DNA from: Elmis aenea
Lineage: Eukaryota; Arthropoda; Insecta; Coleoptera; Elmidae
Reading direction: 5' to 3'
Assembly: GCA_947652605.1 (NCBI GenBank)
Contig: OX393577.1
Location: 6,634,868 to 6,698,867, forward strand
Length of the DNA stretch: 64,000 nt
In this document: piece after piece, positions 1 through 11,638 of the stretch
How the letters are laid out: the number at the start of each line of letters is the position of its first letter
Numbering within the stretch: position 1 is the stretch's first letter
Notes under the pieces: generated by a model
What the model was told of the DNA's origin: nothing
Databases searched by the model: none
The model's input: the letters and a program-made list of their open reading frames with translations, nothing else
Translations under genes and position numbers: made by a program

Positions 1-129
1 TTAACATAGCTAATAACAACAGATAAAGTTGCAGATACCAAGACTAAAAATAAGTAATATACTCGTATATGTTAATTGCATCACAGGTAGCTTTCGAAAT
101 GTGCAGTTCTGGTATTGCAAAAGTCTTTA

Positions 130-870
130 GCCGCGTACTCACTTTGCGAGGCTGCCTCGCGAGGCAGCCTCGCGAGCCAAGCCTCGCAGCGTGTGGACGT
201 GCCTCGCGGTAAGCGGAGCGCGCTCACCGCCTCGCGCGAGGCAGGCTCGACCCGAGCCACCGATTGTCGGTTTTTCTGTTATGCTCAAAGGCGCCTCGAC
301 ATACATGCCGCGACTAGTCAGGACGTGTTAAAAACGGTTACATCGAGCACTCGTGTTAACGTTGCATTTTTTACGAATGAAATTGTCAACTTTTTATAAT
401 ACGATAACTTAAATAATATTGTACATATTTTATTTGATTTCAAATGACACTCACTTAATAAGACCTTCTGTCCTCTTATTTATGATGTCTATAAAGTATT
501 ACTTTTTTACTCGTTTCTGCAAATATTCCTATTTTGGTGTGACAATTAAGGGTTCATTATTAAAAGATACCTATGTCTCTAATTAAAGAATTTCCACTTT
601 CAAACCGTTTGTAATATAATTCTTTAACCCACCAACGTTTCCGTTTTCGTGGTTTTTCCTCTAATAAATGATAAATAAAAATAAAACTTGCTGCTGCCGT
701 ACGAACGTTTTCTGCCATTGCCTCGACCGTTCTAATTTTGGCTCGATGTATTTTGTATCTTGGGCTGACTCGGCTCTCGCGCCAACCTCGCACCCACATT
801 CCAGCCACGGCTCGCGAGGCTGCCTCGCGAGGCCGCCTCGCGAGGCAGCCTCGCAAAGTGAGTACGCGGC
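130..870. mobile_element. TIR transposon with CCTCGCGAGG subterminal palindromes
   Basis: Both ends carry the same inverted sequence: GCCGCGTACTCACTTTGCGA on the left and its reverse complement on the right, flanked by TA on each side (128-129, 871-872). Just inside both ends are repeats of the palindrome CCTCGCGAGG, giving GC-rich islands in an AT-rich background. The interior (about 300-780) is AT-rich and has no convincing transposase. It reads as a non-autonomous DNA transposon with a TA target duplication, and the palindromes are candidate transposase-binding sites. The superfamily is not identified. Confidence 0.75.
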
Positions 871-1617
871 TATACATTCTGTATGTAATTACTAAGCTGC
901 ATTATTAAAAAAGTATTTTTTTATTGATTCTATTTAAGGTGAGATCTGAATGGTAAAAATACGTTTTGTGTACGAAACATATTGCTTCACGAAAAACTTT
1001 AAACATTTGCTTAAAATATTCGAGTTTTCATATTTTTGAACTTTAGTGTTGATCGGAGGAGTAGTAATTATTTATTTAAGTACCTAGTTTTAAATAAAAT
1101 ACTGTTATCAAAATATTATTCATTAGCAAATACTCATCAATAACAAATAGAACACTCCCAAAAGTTGATTGCCTGATCATTTATTAACGTGAACTATATA
1201 ACACTTGAATAATAACATTGTTCAAATTGGCTTAGCCTGTTTGTAAATATAAACAAAATATTTTTATTCCCCTTCGTCTTCAATCAACAGATAAGCATTA
1301 AAACCGTAAGTCGTTTGTTGTGGTTACTCGTATAATTGTGCAGTAGTTAATTTCTTTGATTGCAAGTTGGTTTTATTGTTGTAGGTATGTTTTGATGTTG
1401 CCGATGACCTTATTATTTTATCATTTGCCAACATTATTTTATTATATTTTGACTCGTATAACTTAACCCGGTTTTAATATTTATTGATATTTGTTATTGT
1501 TGCTGTGAAATAACTTATTTGATTTCGTAGAAGTGTTTTATAATAAGCTTGACTGCTTTATTTTTACGTTCGCAGCTGCAAGAAAAAAATCGTTTATGAT
1601 TTTTAAATTAGCGTATA
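871..1617. other. AT-rich DNA, no gene seen
   Basis: No conserved reading frame, splice-flanked exon or repeat structure was seen. If the bab-like gene is transcribed from the left, this is intronic sequence upstream of its alternative terminal exon. Confidence 0.5.
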
Positions 1618-2308
1618 CAGGGTGCCCATTTTTCTAACCTCTTGTATGGGTAACTCCGTTAATATTAAATCTCCAGAAACGTTTAAATTAGCAAATTTGT
1701 GCAGAATTTAAAGGGAAATCTGATGCCATTTTCAAATTTGACCCACGTCATCAACTTTTTGAAATATTTTCAAAAAACTGGTCGAGTTTTTCAAACTTGA
1801 ATAATTCCTGCATATGAGCTAGAACAAAAATAACAATTGGCTCACAGATATTTTTTCGTAGATTTTAAATTAATTAACCAAGTTTTCATAGCACTCTCGA
1901 TTTCCGAGTTATAACACAAACTTGCGTTTTTTTAAATGGAAGCCATAGTTGGTTGTGGCCTTATTAAAAATGTTTTTTCCTCGTTTCAATGATATAAGGT
2001 TTGTTATACTTTTCTCTTGTAGGTTTTGTTTTTTAACCAAAAATCATTTTACATATTCACGGCCTACTAATAGATGGGAGTTATCCCGTGTTGATGTTTT
2101 TTTTTCGATGTGACATTGAAGAGTTTGAAAAAATCGATATTTTTCAGTTGTTTTCAAAATATTTCAAAAAGTTGATGACGTAGGTCAAATTTGAAAATGG
2201 CATCAGATTTTCCTTTAAATGCTGCACAAATTTGCTAATTTAAACGTTTCTGTATCTCCAATATTAACAAAGTTACCCATACAACAGTTTAGAAAAATGA
2301 GCACCCTA
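1618..2308. mobile_element. Foldback MITE, CAGGGTG-type ends
   Basis: The left end (CAGGGTGCCCATTTTTCTAA) and right end are near-complementary over about 165 bp; both arms contain a TTTAAATTAGCAAATTTGTG block and a CATCAACTTTTTGAAATATT block. TA dinucleotides flank the element. The core shares a 'ccatagttgg' segment with the families at 26649 and 61805. There is no coding capacity. The element ends about 70 bp before the bab-like alternative terminal exon. Confidence 0.8.
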
Positions 2309-2380
2309 TATGAATATGGATAATTTTTTGTTAGCGGATGGATTGGCTTAATTTTGCACGTTTTGTTTTTGTTTGGTTAG

Positions 2381-2805
2381 ATTTCCCGAGCTTAAAGCTA
2401 AAAACCCCGACATGGACTCAAGAGCAACTAAAAGAAGCAATCGACGCTGTAGTGAGACAGAAAATGCGTTTCACTCAGGCATCCTTACGTTATGGAATTC
2501 CCAAGGGAACTCTTTATGATAATATCCTGGGAAAAACTAAGCGCATGGCCGTGCTTGAAGAAGCAGGTTTGACGCCAATCGAAGAGGCCGCCGTGTTAGA
2601 ATTTTGCTGTGATGTATCTGTATCTCCTTATAATAGACGCACAAAAAAATCCCTGCAGTCCGTTTTGGGTTTCGTTGAAAAATTAAGACGCAATAGAGAT
2701 CCAGAATTCATGTTCACAGGGCTATCTGGCTTTAGATGGTGGTGGGCATTTTGCAAAAAGCACAGCATAGTTTCGCTATATTATGATAACGGGTCGACTT
2801 TTTAG
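2381..2805 (+). CDS. bab: Alternative terminal exon: psq-like HTH plus CENP-B-like helical domain
   Basis: The acceptor is strong (TTTTTGTTTGGTTAG at 2366-2380), and the exon opens in phase 1 and ends at TAG 2803-2805, giving about 140 aa. A psq/HTH motif starts about ten residues in (TWTQEQLKEAIDAVV...FTQASLRYGIPKGTLYDNI). A second region follows, with NRRTKKSLQSVLGFVEKLRR and then FRWWWAFCKKHSIVSL, which resembles the tandem HTH of CENP-B/Tigger-like DNA-binding regions. The protein ends shortly after. An in-frame ATG at 2338 lies in the intron and is probably not used. Conserved codons and splice phase argue for a real exon. Which BTB gene it belongs to is inferred from position and phase. 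Confidence 0.7.
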
Positions 2806-5800
2806 GGAAACGCGAATCATTTTAAGGTATTTGGCGTCAACAATACCTTACGTTAAACATAGATAATTAGGTTTGAATTAAACAAACTGGTGAATTCAAA
2901 TACTTCCATTGCGAAGCAAATTTTCTATTATCGTTATTACTGATTACGATATTTCCAATTTAAGTGTTTAAGAAATCATGTTATTAATTGTTAATAAAGT
3001 AATATTATCGTTTGCGCAAATTTGTACATAATGTTATGTATATAATAAGTTTCACTGAATTCATCAGCACATTTCTATTGTAATAATCTTAGAATATGGT
3101 CGACTGTTGTATAAATTAGAATCATTTCGCTCTGATGACATAATCGCTGTTGTATAAATTTTCCTTAACAAAGCGAGACATCCAATGAGGCTGATTTTAA
3201 AGTGATAATTCTCAAAACTGCTTAAATATTAATAAAAATACTGTATTCCCCATTTTTCAATGATTCGTTGATATATTTTTTCGAGTTTTATCTACAAATG
3301 TCCAATAACTTTGTAACCTGAAAGACTGATGACTCCTTGAAAATTATTTTCTTTATTAAGTCGATACAATTAAGTTTTTCATACAACATAACCTATAAAC
3401 GTGTACAACAACCCAGTATTCATTAATTAATTATTATTATTTAAACCCTCAATCAGTTAAAAAACGTTTTATTAGTTTACAAAAATTATAGCAAATTCAA
3501 TACTCAGTTTTGCATATTATGTACATTTAAGTGTTTTAAAACTTTCGCCCTATGTATCGAGAAAGTATTGTTTTAGTTAAAAGAATTACTTTGAAAATTG
3601 TTATTTAAAATTAAATTATTATTTTCTTGTCTTACATGTCTATGTCAAAAAATAATAATTTAAGTTACTTATTGTTGTCACTTATATTTTTGTTATAATG
3701 TTTTTTAACATCAATTAATTATTACAGTGAAATTGTACATATTTAGGATGTAAAAAAAATCGTTAACTATATACTTTACTAAATTAAATTTCCATTAAGT
3801 AGTTTAAAAAATATAGTTGTAAAAACAATCATATTATTGGGCCATCTTTTCAAGCAGGCATTGTTTGGTAATTTTTAAACATTTATTAATTTAATTTTTT
3901 CCGAAATTTGTGTACACATTAGCTTAAAAAATTATTAAAAGGGCATGAAATTCTCTTATCGAAACTTTTTTAAATTGTATTTTAATTAAAATTCAAGTAA
4001 ACACACTCAATTTTTAAGTTGTTTTTTTATAGAATTCCAGTTTTTGATACTGGTTCATTTGTTAAGTTCTTTTTTGATACACAAATCGTTGTATGAGCTG
4101 TATTAATTATATTGATTGGCCATTACCTTTGTTTTTCTTTTAAAAAAAAAAAGTGAATCGACGGTTAAACCTGTGTCAACTTTTTCATAACTGTTGACCA
4201 ATTTCGTAATGTTTTTGACAACTACCATAACAATGCCTTTAGTATTTGATGCTCTTAAAAAAACATTCCTGCCGCTTTTTGCAATCCTGTTTTTTTAGTT
4301 TAATAACAATTTGCATCTTTTGTCGATGTTATATTATTAATAACATGTTTTGTTTGATGCGATGTATATTTATGCATCCAATTACATATCTAATAACGCA
4401 TGCACGTTTTGCCATGTGTGTATATCGTTGACATGCAAAGGTTGTATTATATGTTCGGTTACATTTATTATTTTTATATTCATTTATTTATTTTTGTTGT
4501 AATATTATCGATAGCTATTAAAAAAGAATTCCATGTAAGAATGAGCAACTGAGTTGTTATTTATACGATTTGAATTTATCTGTAAATGCTTGTACTGCTG
4601 AATATTGATATTATTTTTAACAATTTTTGTGGTAGCTTATTGCAATAGTAATAACAAATAGAGTTAAGTTATTGGATAATATACCGATACACATGTTGGT
4701 ACATAAATAAAGCTTACGTGATAGAATGCGATAATTTTTTTATAGGTTCTGTTTTTGAATAACTTCAGTTTAATTGTTATTTTCTCACAAATATTACAAC
4801 ACCAATTTATAGCGATATTAATCAGCAATAATGCAACATCTATTGTTACTCAAATTTTAAACAAAAATTGTTACTAGTATAGCGGTTTTCTTTTTTATGT
4901 AAAATATTGATTTAGTTAAGATTTATTAATACTTATTGTAAGCGTTATGTTAAGGTTTTTGTTTAATTTTCATTGTGTCAATACATATTTGTAACTATTT
5001 TTTCAAATAAAAGATTTGCATAATAGTTTCCTTTTATCTTCACAGGTGTCGTGCTACGTTCTGCTGTTTCTTACATAAAATCATAACATAATCTTCGTAT
5101 TACAGTTTATATCTTAGTTCATTTAAGTGGCCAATTCATTTTATTACGTTTTTGTATTAACCCCTGTCAGGCAGTCGTAAATTAATAATACAATAGCCAT
5201 TTTAATAAAATATTTATTATTATTGAACTTTTTTACAACGTCTAACACAAACAATGAATAATTAATTTATAATAAGTAATAAATTACAAATTAAATATAT
5301 TCTCAGAACATAGATTGTGATATTACGTGCGCAATAAATTTGTGTGGTAACATATTTAACGTTAAATAATTTATCAAAACAACCTACTCTGATCGACGAA
5401 GATTTTCTTGTTCACGTTAAATTCCGATACATCTTCGCATACCATTTTTTAATTTATTTTGCTAAATGTAATTGTCTTATAATTTTTGTTTCAGGTCATG
5501 GATTTATATGGTAAACAAATGTTTCATAAAAATTTATATATTTAATGTAACTTAATATCTTTAGTTATATTTATTGTTAAGTCTAAGTTCAATACAGATC
5601 ATATTTTATAAGCAATACATTACATATTTCAAAGTTCTCCTAAATATTTAAAAAAACATACCTTATCGATTCGAAACGATCAAATGTTAACATTCAAGCC
5701 ATTAATATCTGAAACATTCAAATATGGAATGTTCATGTCTGGAAAATGCACTCTTAAATATTTTAAATTATTATAAAAATAATAAAAATCTATCAATAAC

Positions 5801-8800
5801 GTTAAAAATAAATGCTGTACGATAAAAAACCTTTAACTTTACTAAATATAAATTCACAAATAGCAGCCTCTGAAAATGATTTATTTTCTTCAAAGAAAAC
5901 CTCAAATACTTATTTTTGGTTACTAAAATCTTTGTACCGGTGGCCGTAATGTACGCCTATAAGATGTGACGTATACTGGCGCTTAAAATCAGTACTAATT
6001 TTGTCATTTTCTTTTTCAAGCAGACAGTTACCAATACCAACTACAGTCCATGTGGCAGAAGTGTTGGAATACGAATCAGAGTCTCGTTCATAATCTGCGA
6101 TTCCGCGAGAGGGGACCTCTAAAGTCGTGGCGACCGGAAACAATGGCAGAGGCCATATTTTCAGTGTTAAAAGAAGGCTTATCTCTATCCCAGGCTGCAA
6201 GAAAATATGATATTCCATATCCCACATTCGTACTTTATGCCAATAGAGTGCATAATATGTTGGGTCCATCAGCTGATGGTGGTTCAGGTAAGTTTTATCA
6301 GTTTTATTGTTTTTCAAACTGTTCCGGCGCACATGTACACATTATTTACTACTCAAGTAAACTTACCATCAGGGAGCTTAAGCCCAAATGATGGGTAAAC
6401 AATACACTAACCAACCACTTAGTTGTAATTTATCTACCGAAATACATACGCGACAACCTTTAGTTTGTGGAAGTCGCTAAAATACCGGATTTAGACCAAG
6501 GGGTGGCAAAATTTTGATACACATTTCTATGACTATGACAAAAAAGCGAGTGGTTAATCTGTGCGCGCTGAAATCCAAATTTGGCCAAAAAGGCACTATT
6601 CGATTCACAAAGGCGTGCATCATGCGTGATGGAATTTCTATACTTTTGAATGAAACAGTGATTTTTAGCCTCGAGTACAATTTTATCATTATTTACCTGA
6701 AAACGTCTTTTGTATGTTCACAAAATAAAAGCTACATAAAACCTTAATTTGACGGATTTCGGAGATCATTATACAATCCAATGTAGACATTACCCAAGTT
6801 TTGTGACGTTTGGTACATCCTCGTATTATAGATATAGGGCGTCCCAAATTCGTGGTTCAACATGAGGGTCTTGCTTATCTTAAGAGCTACGAAGAGTCGG
6901 ATTAATGGCGGCAAAGTTACGTAATTTGGTGCTGAATAAGAATCTGAAATTAAGTCGGAAGTTATTCAGAATTAACTTTTAAAAAAATAATTTGGTTTTC
7001 CATTGCATTATTTCAAATTTTAAGAGGCACTGATTAAGCTAAAAACACTTATTTGTGCACTGATATGTCGTCCGTTGTGGGCCATCATTAACTTCGTTAT
7101 TCCTTATTGGTGCCATATTGGATTTTTGCAACAACAAAAAAGTTGTTCTAACAATGCTCACAAGGGAGGGTCATGATATATTGTCGCTAGAATCTGATCA
7201 AGGCTGTGTTTATTGCATCAAAAACATCAAAACTAAATGTTTTGCTGAGTTATACGTGCCACTGGCCATTTCCTTCCGAAAAATAGGGGAAAAACTGAAA
7301 ATTTGAATGATAAAGGTAATTTTTGCGATCGCGTTGGCCATGAAACCGTCAGAGATAAAATCGAAATTCTTCTATTTACCAATTCGCGCATCCATTGCAA
7401 GTAAAATAGTGCAAAGTTTTTGAAAATATCTTAAACGGTTCCCCGTAGAAAAACGTGAAAAACGAGGCCCTTGAAAAAAACTGTTTCCCCTATGTCCTAT
7501 GTTAAAGGCCCATGCAAGTCGCTTGTCAAATCATAGCGCGTTTGCAGGGGTTTCGTTTTTGGCGTTTTTCTCCGGAACCGTTTAAGATTTTTTTTTAAAC
7601 TTTGCACCATTTTACTTGCAAAGGATGCGCGAATTGGCAAATAAAGAAAAATTGATTTTATCTCTGAGGTTTTCATGGCCAACGCGATCGCAAAAATTAA
7701 CTTTATTATTCAACTTTTCAGTTTTTCTCCTATTTTTTTCAAAGCAAATGGCCAGTGGCACGTATAACTCTGGAAAACATTTACTTTTGTTGTTCTTGAT
7801 GCAATAAATACAGCCTTCATCAGATTCTAGCGACAACATATCGTGACCTTCCCTGGTCATTGCAATAATATAAGCCTACTGTTGAAACTTGAAAAATAAT
7901 CGGAAAAATGCACAAAAGTCGATTTTTTTAATCGAAACAACATCGCCATAGTAAACAAAACGAATTTGAAATGTATCAAAATTAATATAAAAGTGGTCAA
8001 ATGATGCTCTGTGGTTGTGTTTGAACAATTTAATAGTACAGTATTTACCATGATTTTATGGTAAGAATAACGCCCATCAGTAGCTAAATAGGACAATATT
8101 ATTCTGTGGTTTTAGACAACTACTTACCCCACATTTTACCCAAATTTGTAGCTCTCACGATAAGAGATATCCTCATGTAGCCTGAAATTGGTCCACCGTG
8201 TATATTGTTTTTTTCTTGTTGCTAACAACCGTTATTTATTTTCATGTATTTCACAAAGCATTATATTATAAGGTACTTACCTATAATTAACTTTAGTTCT
8301 TAACATAAAAATAACTGATTGTATTGTGCTTCAAAGTTTGTAAATTGTTGTTTAACGGACTTCTGGTTTTGCATAGAAGCTATTTCCTCTAAATTGAGGT
8401 TTGATTGTTACATGATTTCATGGAAAAAATATAAGGTCAAAAATTATTATTAAACTGATATATTATTTTAAGTATCTAATCAACATGAACACAAACCATA
8501 TTTTATACATATTTGTAAAATATTGTTTAGAACGCGGCCAAAAATATATTCACCAACTCTCTCCTATACGAAACAAATTCAAGCATTGCCCGTTTCACCT
8601 CAGAACATTTTTAAATGACTACGCTTGAGGGTAAAAATTTGTCTATTGAAATTGCCCTCTGTTTTGCAGCAGTATATTTTCGCCACCGTTGTCCGGTCGA
8701 GATTCTATCACCACAGCTCGGTCAAATTACCTTCACACCACGCGGCTTCTCTACCGCACGACTGACATTGCCGTGTTGTTAACGGGATCACCGTGCGAAA

Positions 8801-11638
8801 GGACCCATTTAACCAATTTATCTCAACAAATCGCGCGGTAAATTTACCGGTCGTGAAATAGCCGCGGTGTGAAAAACGCTAGCAAGAAACTGCCCGTGTC
8901 ATAATACCAATATTGTATTCGATGTACATTTATTACAACGTGAATTATCTTAAAACCTTAATAGTACTATCCTTTTGATATTTTATTGTCAAACACATTA
9001 AACAGAGCTCTCGCCTACCTCATTATGGAACATAGATAGTTCTTTAGAAACAGTAGACATGACATGTAAAAAAATCAAATATTTTGTTATGGGTCTAATA
9101 ATTGTTTTCCCAAATGACATTGTGCACCACATCCATACAGCCTATTAAAGTTAGAAAATTTTTCTCATTGTTAACAATTTATTTTAGATTTGAGGCCTAA
9201 GGGCAGAGGACGACCACAACGCATATTGCTAGGTGTTTGGCCCGATGATCACATAAAAGGAGTTATAAGAGCCGTCGTTTTCCGAGACTCTCATCACATC
9301 AAAGAAGAACCTCACATGGGCTACCCAAGAATGCATGTAAGTATACATAATTATTTTGTACACTAAAAGTTCTTCAACAGAATCCAAAGTGAAACTGATT
9401 TTTTAGTTCAGTTTATTTATGCATTAAATTTAATCCTATTCTGCTTAAATGAGTCTGTAAAAAAATATGTTATTCCAAAATATTTTACGGTAATATTTCT
9501 GAAAACAAAATTTTGTTGTTTCTTGGCAACCTTTGTTGCATTAACTTTTTTTTATATTTTGAAAAAGTCTTGAATAGTTTATTTTAAATAGTTTAGTTTC
9601 TTCATTTCAAATTAATTTATAAATTCGTGGTAGTGAATAAAAACAATGAAAGCTTGTAGCAAACATTTTAGGGTTTTTAAAACTAAACAAAGTAGTTTTT
9701 TGCACTTAAATTTCAAAAACTTTCACTTATGCAAGGGCAAGGGTGTTGCTTTTATAGCCTACTGATGCTCGACATGTTTTAAATAAACTAATTAGAACAA
9801 AATGCTATCTGATTCTGCTTCAAACCAAATTAGTGCCATTTGAAAAACGCTTGTAATTTAGCTCAAAATTTGAAATATATTTTTATTACATTTTATGCTT
9901 ATGCCATTTAATAATATGTTAGAGGTCTTACAAGATAAACTGAACCGCGAAATGCGCAAAGAGAGGGGATGAAGGTTGAAATGTAGCCCTTTCTAAAAAC
10001 GTTATATGATTATAAGGTTATAACCCCGTTGTTGAAATAGTTGTACGTTTGTAGGTGGAGCAGTAATTAACATTTTAGACGAGTTTTGGTTTCTGCTTCA
10101 CAGTTCAGTTTATCTCGAAAGACCTCTAGATTGGTTGGTGTTATTTTTGAAAACAAAAGAGATATTGCAGTGGCGTAGCTAGAGGGGGGCGGACCGCCCC
10201 GGGCGACATTTTTAGTCTACCCAAATGGGGTAAAAATTAAAATCGCAGGGGTAATGAAGGATCAGTAAGCAGATACAATAATCAGTACCGGCACTAGCGC
10301 TAGTCCCAATTAAAAATTTATTAAAAAAAGGAATTCTTATCGAAGTTAGGGGATAAAACCGCCTAGTCGACCTGGCTACACTGAAAACCTTTTTTTCTTG
10401 TTTTTTTAAGTTAAATTTTAGGCCGAAATATGGTGTTACTTTTTTTGGAATTTATGTGAATTTAATGTTCATATTAATATTGTTATTCTTTTTGTAATTT
10501 TGCTAAATATATTATGTATGTGTTCCTTTACCAATCAGTGAAAGTTTTTACCCTAATTAAACATAATTTCGTGGGGGGGGGTGCCGATCTGATTAAAAAA
10601 ATTAAAATCAGGAAAGTTTCTGCCGTAAAACTGTAATTTTGGATGATGGTAAAGTACTCTACATCTACATCATCTAACTTTTCATTAAGTTTGAACATGA
10701 AAAATTAAAAACATCGTTTGCGGCGCATTTTATCTTCCCCCACTTTTTTGTGTCGATCTCTGCTTGCTTTTGGAAAAATCAAGAGTTGGCAACCCTTATT
10801 TACAGGGGCGAAAAATTCAGGGACCGCCCCGGGCGGCACAAACTCTAGCTACGCCACTGGATATTGGAGATGGTAATAATCTCCAGTCTCCAGCACACTT
10901 GTTTGGACAATATTTACAAATCCATTAGTACTTTTTCTTTAAAGTAAAAAAAGGGACCCTCTCTTAAAAATGTTCTTCCCGTGTCACTGTTGTATGTGTA
11001 CTATCCATTATGTCGATTTGCAGGATGGTGTTGGAATTCCTTCAAACTACCCAAACAGTTCATGTAGTAATGGCTCAGAACCTACAGTTTCTCCTGGAGC
11101 GGCCGCTGCAGCAGCAGTAGCAGCTGTAGCACAAGGACTTAGACAACAAATGTGCAGCATGATGGCTGCAGCACAACACCAAAGCTCATCCCACGATACG
11201 AATCTCGTAAACTCGTTAACACTAGCCAGCCACTGTGGTAGCGCATCCATGACAAGTAATGGCGCTCCTTCCATGAACATGAGTCACATTGCGTCGATGC
11301 GTATAGCAAGCCCGGCCGGCAGCGTTCAAGACTTGAGAATAAGTCCTGCAGGATCAGGTCTCGAGAGTCCATTGTCATCACCGCTTGGTCTAACCATCAC
11401 CAACGCAATGGAGCCGTCTGCCCTTAATTTAGGAATGGGGAATAACGTCGACGTTGCTAGCATTGGAGTATCAGGAATGACTTACAAGCCTACTAGACCG
11501 TTTACGTCACCTAGACCCGAGAATCTCTTCCAAGAAGATATAGATGAATTGGTGAAACCTATGCATACATCTCAACGTTCGAAAGACTCCATGGCGTCCA
11601 TTAAAATGGAGCCGTTAACAGAGTGCCGTGGCGAATGA
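2381..11638 (+). CDS. bab: Bric-a-brac-like BTB/pipsqueak transcription factor, 3' exons with two alternative endings
   Basis: Nuclear DNA-binding regulator. Known for the family: Bab proteins join an N-terminal BTB/POZ dimerisation domain to a conserved pipsqueak (psq) helix-turn-helix plus AT-hook, bind A/T-rich DNA, and pattern limbs, ovary and abdomen in flies. Seen here: two endings on the plus strand. Ending 1 is one terminal exon (2381-2805) with a psq-like motif and a second helical domain. Ending 2 joins 6021-6287 (psq), 9188-9336 (AT-hook GRGRP) and 11024-11638 (Ala-rich tail, stop). The three joins have consensus splice sites and keep frame: GGTTCAG|GTAAG to TTTTAG|AT, and CAT|GTAAGT to TTGCAG|GAT. 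Exons 2381 and 6021 both start in phase 1, so one upstream donor could feed either. The BTB exons must lie left of the window. The bab assignment rests on the psq/AT-hook pair; another BTB-psq paralogue is possible. Confidence 0.65.
2806..6020 (+). other. Probable 3' UTR of the short form, then intron
   Basis: Very AT-rich, without coding exons. Polyadenylation signals AATAAA occur near 2993, 4707 and 5006-5011; the last is followed by T-rich sequence, so the short isoform may end there. The rest (about 5050-6020) would be intron for the long isoform. No repeat with clear ends was seen. Confidence 0.35.
6021..6287 (+). CDS. bab: Bab-like exon encoding the pipsqueak motif
   Basis: The acceptor is TTTTCTTTTTCAAG at 6020 or the adjacent CAG at 6023; both give phase 1. 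The donor is TTCAG|GTAAGT at 6287/6288. The psq motif is read in full (SWRPETMAEAIFSVLKEG, then LSLSQAARKYDIPYPTFVLY), followed by ANRVHNMLGPSADGGS. This is the first half of the Bab conserved domain. The upstream 27 or so residues are less certain because the exact acceptor is unproven. Confidence 0.8.
6836..8203. mobile_element. 1.37-kb inverted-repeat element in a bab-like intron
   Basis: The two halves are reverse complements over most of their length. Examples are 7170-7190 with 7830-7850 (gtcgctagaatctgatcaagg and its complement), the GCGATCGCGTTGGCCATGAAA block on both sides, and outer arms with CATGAGG followed by CTTATC near both ends (6860s and 8170s). Arms are about 80-90% alike. 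Short ORFs inside are mirror images of each other and have no transposase motif. It is a foldback/MITE-like element; the extreme ends are diverged, so the boundaries are approximate. Confidence 0.65.
9188..9336 (+). CDS. bab: Bab-like exon encoding the AT-hook part
   Basis: The acceptor is TTTATTTTAG at 9187 and the donor CAT|GTAAGT at 9336/9337. It encodes (D)LRPKGRGRPQRILLGVWPD then IKGVIRAVVFRDSHHIKEEP. GRGRP is the AT-hook core, which in Bab follows psq directly and contacts the minor groove. The exon is 149 nt and moves from phase 1 to phase 0, fitting both neighbours. Confidence 0.8.
9920..10128. mobile_element. Short MITE, AGAGGTCTT ends
   Basis: Imperfect terminal inverted repeats of about 30 bp: left AGAGGTCTTACAAGATAAAC, right complement AGAGGTCTTTCGAGATAAAC, both continuing into CTGAAC. 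About 210 bp long, without coding capacity, flanked by TA. It lies in the bab-like intron. Confidence 0.65.
10168..10859. mobile_element. hAT-type non-autonomous element with target duplication
   Basis: It begins CAGTGGCGTAGCTAGAG and ends with the complement, with a GACCGCCCCGGGCG block just inside both ends. The 7-bp sequence GATATTG occurs directly on both sides (10161-10167 and 10860-10866), a target-site duplication close to the 8 bp usual for hAT. The interior is AT-rich with no recognisable transposase. Confidence 0.85.
11024..11638 (+). CDS. bab: Bab-like last coding exon, Ala-rich and Ser-rich tail
   Basis: The acceptor is TCGATTTGCAG at 11023 (phase 0) and the stop TGA is at 11636-11638, so 204 codons are read. 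The order is a Ser/Asn-rich start, a polyalanine tract (SPGAAAAAAVAAVAQGLRQQ), Met/Ser-rich low-complexity sequence, SPAGS repeats, and an acidic end (FQEDIDELVKPM) with a IKMEPL motif near the C-terminus. The IKMEP sequence matches the psi-K-x-E SUMO consensus. Ala-rich tracts are common in homeotic-type regulators and often repress. Low complexity makes paralogue assignment uncertain. Confidence 0.75.
   Translation, partial: DGVGIPSNYPNSSCSNGSEPTVSPGAAAAAAVAAVAQGLRQQMCSMMAAAQHQSSSHDTNLVNSLTLASHCGSASMTSNGAPSMNMSHIASMRIASPAGSVQDLRISPAGSGLESPLSSPLGLTITNAMEPSALNLGMGNNVDVASIGVSGMTYKPTRPFTSPRPENLFQEDIDELVKPMHTSQRSKDSMASIKMEPLTECRGE

Noticed and set aside
115..399. 94-codon frame near the left edge
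   Set aside because: It lies in the GC-rich end of an inverted-repeat transposon, and its composition explains the open frame.
560..895. Frames on both strands at the right end of the same element
   Set aside because: They are complementary frames over the terminal repeat, without domain or splice support.
5910..6332. 140-codon minus-strand frame
   Set aside because: It overlaps the plus-strand psq exon, whose motif and splice sites are clear.
7118..7860. Mirror-image small frames on both strands
   Set aside because: They come from the two arms of the inverted-repeat element; no transposase motifs.
8665..8885. GC-richer block with CACCG near both ends, possible MITE
   Set aside because: The ends do not pair beyond a few bases and no duplication is visible.
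11047..11381. Minus-strand frames over the bab-like last exon
   Set aside because: Shadows of the Ala/Ser-rich plus-strand coding sequence.
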